Below are positions 1 to 4,847 of a DNA stretch of 7,730 nucleotides, piece after piece. Source of the stretch: JAKIWV01 sp049800095 (GTDB lineage: Archaea; Thermoplasmatota; Thermoplasmata; Lutacidiplasmatales; UBA184). The translations under genes and the position numbers were made by a program. The notes under the pieces are model-generated. The model ran no database searches. It had not been told where the DNA came from and saw only the letters and a list, made by a program, of their open reading frames with translations. The stretch is from the NCBI GenBank assembly GCA_049800095.1, contig JBARJD010000079.1, positions 1-7,730 of the forward strand, written 5' to 3'. Within the stretch, counting starts at the first letter, position 1. The number at the start of each line of letters is the position of its first letter.

Positions 1-10
1 ATAGAAAACC

Positions 11-445
11 ATGCCTCCACCGTCTGGACTGTACACGGCCAACCGGCTGATCTCCCTCCGCAAGCGGAGGCGCTGGTCCGACCGGTACTACAAACGACGG
101 ATGCTCCACCTCAAGGAAAAGTCGGACCCTCTCGAGGGCGCGCCCCAGGGCCGCGGCATCGTCATCGAGAAGGTCGGCATCGAGGCCAAGCAACCGAACT
201 CCGCGATCCGGAAATGCGTCAAGGTCCAACTGATCAAGAACGGCCGCCAGGTGACCGCCTTCGCCGTGGGCGACGGCGCTATCAACTTCATCGACGAGCA
301 TGACGAAGTGATGGTCGAAGGAATCGGAGGCCGCATGGGCCGTTCCTACGGGGATATCCCCGGCGTCCGGTACAAGGTCATCCAGGTCAACAGCGTGTCG
401 TTGGACGAGCTCGTCCGGGGCCGGAAGGAGAAGCCGCAGCGATGA
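11..445 (+). CDS. rps12: Small ribosomal subunit protein uS12 (S12), archaeal type
   Basis: This is a component of the 30S decoding centre, where uS12 contacts helix 44 of 16S rRNA and the A-site codon-anticodon duplex and helps set accuracy. The 144-residue product has the archaeal/eukaryotic form of the family. It has a basic N-terminus (residues 17-31), the block DPLEGAPQGRGIV (39-51), the conserved loop KQPNSAIRKC (60-69) and the second functional loop with GDIPGVRYK (114-122). It ends in SLDELVRGRKEKPQR, as archaeal homologues do. Length is normal for archaea. Only ten bases precede the ATG and none form a Shine-Dalgarno. A TAG at 2-4 could be the stop of an upstream gene (nusA is usual there in archaea), but that gene is outside the window. 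The end overlaps rps7 by 4 bases, so the two are co-translated in one operon. Family assignment is certain; the start fits the archaeal N-terminus. Confidence 0.97.
   Translation: MPPPSGLYTANRLISLRKRRRWSDRYYKRRMLHLKEKSDPLEGAPQGRGIVIEKVGIEAKQPNSAIRKCVKVQLIKNGRQVTAFAVGDGAINFIDEHDEVMVEGIGGRMGRSYGDIPGVRYKVIQVNSVSLDELVRGRKEKPQR
426..430 (+). promoter_or_regulatory. Shine-Dalgarno of rps7
   Basis: AGGAG lies inside the 3' end of rps12, 11 bases before the rps7 ATG at 442. It supports the start that overlaps the rps12 stop (ATGA) over any internal start, and therefore supports the long Pro/Ala-rich N-terminus of uS7. Confidence 0.7.
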
Positions 446-1128
446 GCGCTCCCCGCGACGACCTGCCGAAGAGTGGACCCTCGGTCCCCTCGCGCCCGTT
501 GGGCTTGGACGAAGCGCCGGCGGCACCGGTGCCGAAGCCGGCCGCTCCGCTGCCGCCGCCGTTCCCCGTTCCACCTCTATTCGGGAAGTACCCGTTCGAT
601 GGCGTGACGGTATCGGACCCCGGCCTCGCGCCGTACCTCTACCTCCACCCGGTCTACGTACCGCACTCCGAGGGCCGGCTCTCCGGCCGTCCGTTCATGA
701 AGACCCACATGCATCTCGTGGAACGCCTCGCCAACCACCTGATGAAAGGCGGCAACTTCACGGGCAAGAAATCGAAGGCGTTGCGCGTCGTGCGGGAAGC
801 GTTCGCCGAGCTCGCCAAGAAGACCAACGAGAACCCGATCCAGCTACTGGTCCGGGCCGTGGAGAACGCGGCCCCCCGGGAAGAGGTCACGCGACTCCAG
901 TTCGGAGGCATCTCGGTTCCGCGGGCCGTCGACGCCGCTCCGGCGCGTCGGGTGCACGTGGCGATCCGGAACATCGCCATGGGGGCGATCAAGGCCTCCC
1001 ACAAGTCCACGAAGTCGATCTCCTCGTGCCTGGCCACGGAGATCGCGTCGGCGGCGAAGGGTGAGCCGACCAGCTTTGCCGTAGCTCGGAAGGAAGAGGT
1101 CGAGCGGGTCGCTCAGTCGGCGCGCTAA
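442..1128 (+). CDS. rps7: Small ribosomal subunit protein uS7 (S7), archaeal, with N-terminal extension
   Basis: This primary binder of the 3' major domain of 16S rRNA nucleates assembly of the 30S head and lines the E site. The product is 228 residues, somewhat long for an archaeal S7. Residues 1-46 are a low-complexity Pro/Ala-rich extension with no recognisable fold. The conserved core starts near LFGKY (46-50). Hallmarks are VERLANHLM (93-101), TGKKSKA (107-113), NENPIQLLVRAVENAAPREE (129-148), FGGISVPRAVD (154-164), RRVHVAIRNIA (169-179) and the C-terminal RKEEVERVAQSAR (216-228). The ATG at 442 overlaps the rps12 stop and has AGGAG upstream. An in-frame GTG (codon 30) is the only alternative near the core start, and it lacks a ribosome binding site. 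The gene sits second in the rps12-rps7-fusA operon. Identity is certain; the role of the extension is unknown. Confidence 0.96.
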   Translation: MSAPRDDLPKSGPSVPSRPLGLDEAPAAPVPKPAAPLPPPFPVPPLFGKYPFDGVTVSDPGLAPYLYLHPVYVPHSEGRLSGRPFMKTHMHLVERLANHLMKGGNFTGKKSKALRVVREAFAELAKKTNENPIQLLVRAVENAAPREEVTRLQFGGISVPRAVDAAPARRVHVAIRNIAMGAIKASHKSTKSISSCLATEIASAAKGEPTSFAVARKEEVERVAQSAR

Positions 1129-1131
1129 GGC

Positions 1132-1136
1132 GGGAG
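1132..1136 (+). promoter_or_regulatory. Shine-Dalgarno of fusA
   Basis: GGGAG lies in the 17-base gap between the rps7 stop (1126-1128) and the fusA ATG at 1146, with a 9-base spacer. It decides the EF-2 start in favour of MAHIRAEL rather than the later Met codons 15 and 16. Confidence 0.7.
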
Positions 1137-1145
1137 ACTCAGGAC

Positions 1146-3347
1146 ATGGCACATATTCGGGCGGAGTTGGCGAAGGCCATCCCCGAGATGATGACCCAGA
1201 TCCACAAGATCCGGAACATCGGGATCGTCGCGCACATCCATCACGGGAAGACCACGCTCTCGGACAACCTGCTCGCCGCGGCCGGCATGATCTCGAGCGA
1301 GCTCGCCGGGAAACAGCTGTACCTCAACTTCGACGAGCAAGAACAGACGCGGCTCCTCACGATCAACAACGCCGATGTCACGATCGTCCACGAGTACGAG
1401 GGCGAGCAGCACCTCATCAATCTCATCGACACGCCCGGGCACGTCGACTTCGGAGGGGACGTGACCCGCGCCATGCGGGCCGTCGACGGTGCCGTCGTCG
1501 TCGTCTGCGCGGTCGAAGGCGTCATGGCGCAGACCGAAACGGTGCTCCGGCAGGCGCTTCGGGAGAAGGTCCAGCCGGTCCTGTTCATCAACAAGGTCGA
1601 CCGCGCGATCAAGGAGCTCCAGCTCGGTCCCGACCAGCTTCAGAAGCGGTTCCTGACGATCATCTCCGAGGTCAACGAGCTCATTCGCCGCATGGCGCCG
1701 GACGAGTTCGTGGACAAGTGGTCGGTCGACCCGCGGGACGGCTCCGTCGCGTTCGGCTCCGGCTACGAGAACTGGGCGATCAGCGTCCCGTACATGCAAC
1801 GGAACAAGGTCACGTTCAAGGACATCATCGACTACGTCTCCACCGGCCGTTCGAAGGAGATCGCGAAGCTGGCCCGGATCAACGACGTCGTCTTCGACAT
1901 GGTGGTGAAGCACCTCCCGAGTCCGTCCGACGCCCAGAAGTACCGGATCCCCAACATCTGGAAGGGCGAGATCGACTCGGTCGTGGGCAAGGCGATGTTG
2001 GCGACGGCCTCCGATGGCCCGGTCGCGTTCATGGTCACCGACATCACGATGGACCCGAACGCCGGCGAGATCGCCACCGGTCGGGTCTTTTCGGGGAAGC
2101 TCAAGAAAGGTCAGGAGCTCTCGATCGTGGGGACGAAGCTCAAGAACCGGGTCCAGAACGTTTCCCTCTTCATGGGGCCCGAGCGCCTCCTCGTCGACGA
2201 GGTCGGCGCCGGGAACATCGCCGCCGTCGTCGGCCTGACCGACGCGTTCGCGGGGACGACCGTCTCCGACGCCGTCGACATGGTGCCGTTCGAGGAGATC
2301 CGCCACGTCTCCGAGCCGGTCGTGACGGTCGCGATCGAGCCGAAGCACATGAGCGACCTGCCGAAGCTCATCGAGGTCATGCGAAAGATCGCCAAGGAGG
2401 ACCCCAGTCTGCGGGTCGAGATCAACCAGGAGACGGGCGAGCACCTGCTCTCCGGCATGGGGGAGCTCCACCTCGAGATCACGCAGTACCGGATCATCAA
2501 CGACCACAAGGTCGAGATCGAGGCCTCCAAGCCGATCGTCGTCTACCGCGAGACGGTCGCCGCTCCGGGCGGCCCCTTCGAGGGAAAATCCCCGAACAAG
2601 CACAACAAGTTCTACTTCGAGGTCGAGGCGCTTCCCGAGACGGTCATCCGGGCGGTTCGGGAGGGCGAGATCCCGCAGGGGAAGTCGTTCAAGGACCTCA
2701 AGACGCTCGTCACGAAGATGGACGGGATCGGGCTCGCCCGGGAGGAAGGCCGGGGGCTCACGGCGGTCGAGGGAACGAACATGCTCCTCGACGTAACGAA
2801 GGGGATCCAGAACCTCAACGAGACGATGGACCTCATCGTCGATGCCTTCAAGGAGGCGGTCAACCGCGGCCCGCTCGCCAACGAGAAGGTCTACGGACTC
2901 AAGGTCCGGCTGGTCGATGCCAAGCTCCACGAGGACTCGATCCACCGGGGACCGGCGCAGACGATCCCCGCCGCGCGTTCGGGCATCTACGGGGCCATGG
3001 TCCTCGGCGGCCGGGTGCTGCTGGAGCCGATGCAAAAGGTCACGGTCAACGTGCCGCAAGAGGTGCTCGCCAACGCCACGCGCGAGCTCCAGCGGCGGCG
3101 GGGCGAGATCCTGGACATGACGAGCGTGGGCGACCTCCAGACCGTGATCGCGAAGGTGCCGGTCGCGGAGCTGTTCGGCTTCGCCTCGGACATCCGGAGC
3201 GCCACGGCGGGCAAGGTTCTCTGGGCGACGGAGTCGATGGGCTTCGAGCGGATCCCGACCGAGCTCCAGACGCAGGTCGTCTCCGAGGTCCGCCAGCGCC
3301 GCGGTCTCAAGCCCGAGCCGTACGACGCCGCTTACTACAGCGGGTAG
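1146..3347 (+). CDS. fusA: Translation elongation factor 2 (aEF-2), variant P-loop and switch I
   Basis: This GTPase drives translocation of tRNAs and mRNA on the ribosome. The product is 733 residues, full archaeal length, with all domains in order: the G domain (about 24-280), domain II (about 290-380), domain III (about 385-468), domain IV (about 470-620) and domain V (about 621-733), ending in GLKPEPYDAAYYSG. Intact hallmarks are GK-T of the P-loop (34-36), the switch I Thr72, DTPGH (95-99, catalytic His99), NKVD (149-152), and the domain IV tip HEDSIHRGPAQ, whose His600 is the diphthamide position. Two oddities are seen. The P-loop is AHIHHGKT (29-36), with His32 in place of the near-universal Asp. 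Switch I is RLLTI (69-73) in place of RGITI. The frame is clean and the rest is strongly conserved, so this is a working EF-2 rather than a decayed copy. It ends in tandem stops TAG-TAG. It is the last gene of the translation operon here. Confidence 0.97.
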   Translation: MAHIRAELAKAIPEMMTQIHKIRNIGIVAHIHHGKTTLSDNLLAAAGMISSELAGKQLYLNFDEQEQTRLLTINNADVTIVHEYEGEQHLINLIDTPGHVDFGGDVTRAMRAVDGAVVVVCAVEGVMAQTETVLRQALREKVQPVLFINKVDRAIKELQLGPDQLQKRFLTIISEVNELIRRMAPDEFVDKWSVDPRDGSVAFGSGYENWAISVPYMQRNKVTFKDIIDYVSTGRSKEIAKLARINDVVFDMVVKHLPSPSDAQKYRIPNIWKGEIDSVVGKAMLATASDGPVAFMVTDITMDPNAGEIATGRVFSGKLKKGQELSIVGTKLKNRVQNVSLFMGPERLLVDEVGAGNIAAVVGLTDAFAGTTVSDAVDMVPFEEIRHVSEPVVTVAIEPKHMSDLPKLIEVMRKIAKEDPSLRVEINQETGEHLLSGMGELHLEITQYRIINDHKVEIEASKPIVVYRETVAAPGGPFEGKSPNKHNKFYFEVEALPETVIRAVREGEIPQGKSFKDLKTLVTKMDGIGLAREEGRGLTAVEGTNMLLDVTKGIQNLNETMDLIVDAFKEAVNRGPLANEKVYGLKVRLVDAKLHEDSIHRGPAQTIPAARSGIYGAMVLGGRVLLEPMQKVTVNVPQEVLANATRELQRRRGEILDMTSVGDLQTVIAKVPVAELFGFASDIRSATAGKVLWATESMGFERIPTELQTQVVSEVRQRRGLKPEPYDAAYYSG

Positions 3348-3381
3348 TAGGTTGAAAACCTGCGACGGGTTGTAGTAGGTT
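3344..3381 (+). repeat. 10-base direct repeat with small hairpin at the fusA 3' end
   Basis: GTAGTAGGTT occurs at 3344-3353 and again at 3372-3381. The first copy includes the fusA stop codon and the second lies in the spacer; both are preceded by CGGG (3341-3344 and 3366-3369). Overlapping the first copy, 3347-3353 can pair with 3357-3363 around a GAA loop (seven pairs, one a G-U wobble). No T-run follows on the plus strand, so it is not a classical archaeal terminator. On the minus strand the same region gives GGTTTTC, a T4 stretch 43-53 bases past the ogt stop, which might help end that transcript. The 58-base convergent spacer 3348-3405 holds no gene. Confidence 0.5.
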
Positions 3382-3405
3382 ACGGCCCCCGGACCGCCGA
3401 GGATC

Positions 3406-4002
3406 CTACGCTTCGGTCGGCGCGCGCACCGGGCTCGCCGCGCGCGGGTGGTCGAGGGTCTGTTGGCTCCGGTGCCGGGGCCCTTCGAAGCTTCGGGACT
3501 TGAGCGGCCAGGCGCCTTCGTGGGCGAGCAGCCACCGCTTCCGCCACAGCCCGAGGCCGAAGCCGGTGAGGGTCTGGTCGGCGCCGACGACGCGGTGGCA
3601 CGGCACGACGATGGGGATCGGATTCCGTCCGACGGCCCCGCCCACGGCCCGGGCCGCGCCCGGGTAGCCGATGCGACGGGCGATCTCGCCGTAGGTCACG
3701 GTCTCCCCGGGAGGGATCTTCAGCAGCGCGGTCCAGACCTTCCGGTCGAAATCGGTCCCGACCGTAGGGGAGACCTCCATGTCGAACGTAGTCCGGCGGC
3801 CCTGGAAGTACTCCTTGAGCTGCCGAGGAGGGGACCCGGCGGGGAACGGGGGCTTCTGCGGACGGGTGCCAATGGGGATGCCTACTTGGGATACTCCCGG
3901 CTCGGCGAGGTCGATGATCTGCACCGTCTGCCCGTCGTAGACCACCTCGAAGGTGCCGACCGGGGTCGGCACGGAGGCGACGAACGACCCCTTCGCGGAC
4001 AT
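3406..4002 (-). CDS. ogt: Methylated-DNA--[protein]-cysteine S-methyltransferase (O6-alkylguanine-DNA alkyltransferase)
   Basis: This suicide repair protein moves the alkyl group from O6-alkylguanine in DNA to its own cysteine. The product is 198 residues. An N-terminal beta-rich domain covers about 8-75. The C-terminal DNA-binding and active-site domain has VTYGEIARRIG (102-112; Tyr104 is the nucleotide-phosphate tyrosine), GAARAVGGAVGRNP (115-128; Arg118 is the arginine finger that flips the base), PCHRV (134-138) with acceptor Cys135, and HEGA (161-164) with the Glu of the Cys-His-Glu hydrogen-bond network. Residues 165-198 form a basic, Pro-rich tail absent from typical members. The ATG at 4002 is chosen because it starts just before the family fold and lies about 25 bases from a TATA-like box, which suggests a leaderless mRNA; no Shine-Dalgarno is evident. 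The gene is convergent with fusA, divergent from birA, and functionally unrelated to either. Identity is very secure. The symbol ogt is generic. Confidence 0.95.
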   Translation of the reverse strand: MSAKGSFVASVPTPVGTFEVVYDGQTVQIIDLAEPGVSQVGIPIGTRPQKPPFPAGSPPRQLKEYFQGRRTTFDMEVSPTVGTDFDRKVWTALLKIPPGETVTYGEIARRIGYPGAARAVGGAVGRNPIPIVVPCHRVVGADQTLTGFGLGLWRKRWLLAHEGAWPLKSRSFEGPRHRSQQTLDHPRAASPVRAPTEA

Positions 4003-4022
4003 GGGGTCCGGGAACGCAGGGA

Positions 4023-4030
4023 GGATAAAG
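4023..4030 (-). promoter_or_regulatory. Putative archaeal TATA box for ogt
   Basis: On the minus strand this reads CTTTATCC, the only AT-rich hexamer-scale patch in the 75-base divergent region. Its centre is about 25 bases upstream of the ogt ATG. Archaeal TATA boxes lie about 26-27 bases before the transcription start, so initiation would fall at or next to the ATG and give a leaderless transcript. On the plus strand the same bases read GGATAAAG, about 50 bases before the birA ATG, so the element could serve both directions. This is inference from position and composition only. Confidence 0.45.
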
Positions 4031-4077
4031 TGCGTTCCGTCGACCGCGGCCGACTTCCCTCGCTTCGCGACACTGTT

Positions 4078-4845
4078 ATGCGGTACCCGACCTGCTCGCC
4101 CCTCCGAGGGCGCCGGGTGTCGCTTCGCCAATTTTTCGAGGAGATCCCCTCGACGCAGGCCGAGGCACTGCGGCGCGCTCGGGCCGGCACGACGGCCGGC
4201 ACGTACGTCGTGGCCGCCCGGCAGACCGCCGGCCAGGGACGCGCAGACCACGCATGGGCCTCGCCGGTCGGTGGGGTCTACCTCTCGTTGATCGCGGCAC
4301 TCCCCCCTCGACAACCGGGCCTTGTTCCACTCGCGCTCGGGGAGCGCCTGCGGCAGCATTTCGAGGAGGCCTATGGCGTGCGGTCGGTCCTCAAGTGGCC
4401 CAACGACGTTCTCGTCCCGACCGAGGGGGGTCCCCTCCGGAAACTGGCCGGTGTGCTGCTCGACCGGGTGGACGACCGGACCGCCGTGGTGGGCGTCGGC
4501 GTCAACGTAACGACCCGACGCGAAGAGATCCCCGCCGAGCTGCGGGACCGGATCGCGATCCTCCGGGAGCTGACGAGCTATCCTCCGCAGGTTCCACAGG
4601 TCGAATCCGAGGTCCTGGAAATCATCCACTCGACGCTGGAATTGCTGGAGAGCGAGGCGGGCCGTCATGCGATCGTCGCGGCGTGTCGCCGCTCCCTGTA
4701 CGGGCGCGGGCACGCTGCCCGGGTGGACGGCCGGCGGGTGGGGGTCATCCGCGACCTCGGCGACGAGGGAGAGCTCTGGGTCGAGGGCGCGCACGGACGC
4801 GAGGCGGTCTGGGCCGGCGACCTGACGATCGAGGAGGAGAGCTAA
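4078..4845 (+). CDS. birA: Biotin--[acetyl-CoA-carboxylase] ligase (biotin-protein ligase, no DNA-binding domain)
   Basis: This enzyme activates biotin with ATP to biotinyl-5'-AMP and transfers it to the lysine of a biotin carrier domain. The product is 255 residues and has no N-terminal winged helix, so it is a monofunctional (group I) ligase and not a repressor. Motifs in order are STQAEA (25-30), ARQTAGQGR (47-55; Arg55 matches the critical Arg of the GRGRRG loop), WASPVGGVYLSL (60-71), LKWPNDVLV (105-113), RKLAGVLLD (121-129; Lys122 matches the catalytic Lys), VGVGVNV (138-144), and an SH3-like C-terminal domain from about 207. The biotin loop is unusual, reading GQGRADHAW where GRGRRGRxW is common. 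The ATG at 4078 has no Shine-Dalgarno. It is the only ATG that keeps the first motif, although the open frame continues upstream across ogt. Only two bases separate its stop from pccB, which its product would indirectly serve by biotinylating a carrier. Confidence 0.93.
   Translation: MRYPTCSPLRGRRVSLRQFFEEIPSTQAEALRRARAGTTAGTYVVAARQTAGQGRADHAWASPVGGVYLSLIAALPPRQPGLVPLALGERLRQHFEEAYGVRSVLKWPNDVLVPTEGGPLRKLAGVLLDRVDDRTAVVGVGVNVTTRREEIPAELRDRIAILRELTSYPPQVPQVESEVLEIIHSTLELLESEAGRHAIVAACRRSLYGRGHAARVDGRRVGVIRDLGDEGELWVEGAHGREAVWAGDLTIEEES
4831..4839 (+). promoter_or_regulatory. Strong Shine-Dalgarno of the pccB-like gene
   Basis: GAGGAGGAG inside the last codons of birA (encoding its terminal Glu run) ends 8 bases before the ATG at 4848. 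It fixes the start of the carboxyltransferase at MAFERWRL, although the frame is open far upstream, and implies translational coupling with birA. Confidence 0.8.
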
Positions 4846-4847
4846 CG

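Noticed and set aside
1125..3059. A 644-codon open frame on the minus strand, antisense to fusA
   Set aside because: Its translation is dominated by Asp, Arg, Leu and Val with no recognisable domain. It mirrors the codon pattern of a highly conserved GC-rich gene whose reverse complement rarely creates stops. There is no promoter or ribosome binding site.
1146..3347. The possibility that EF-2 is a pseudogene or a divergent paralogue because of its P-loop and switch I
   Set aside because: The frame is uninterrupted over 733 codons, all other G motifs and the diphthamide loop are intact, and it occupies the standard operon position.
1718..3355. A 545-codon plus-strand frame inside fusA
   Set aside because: It is an out-of-frame shadow of EF-2, rich in Arg, Gly and Pro with no family motif. 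EF-2 is intact in its own frame.
3347..3363. Hairpin after the fusA stop as an intrinsic terminator
   Set aside because: The stem is only seven pairs including a wobble, and no T-run follows on the plus strand. Archaeal terminators depend mainly on T-runs rather than hairpins.
3448..4077. Upstream in-frame extension of birA by 210 codons across ogt
   Set aside because: The translation is antisense to the confident alkyltransferase gene, shows no domain, and ends where the ligase fold begins. The frame is open only because of base composition.
4003..4794. Upstream in-frame extension of ogt across the divergent birA gene
   Set aside because: It is antisense to birA, has no domain, and the alkyltransferase fold starts cleanly at the ATG at 4002 with a TATA-like box nearby.
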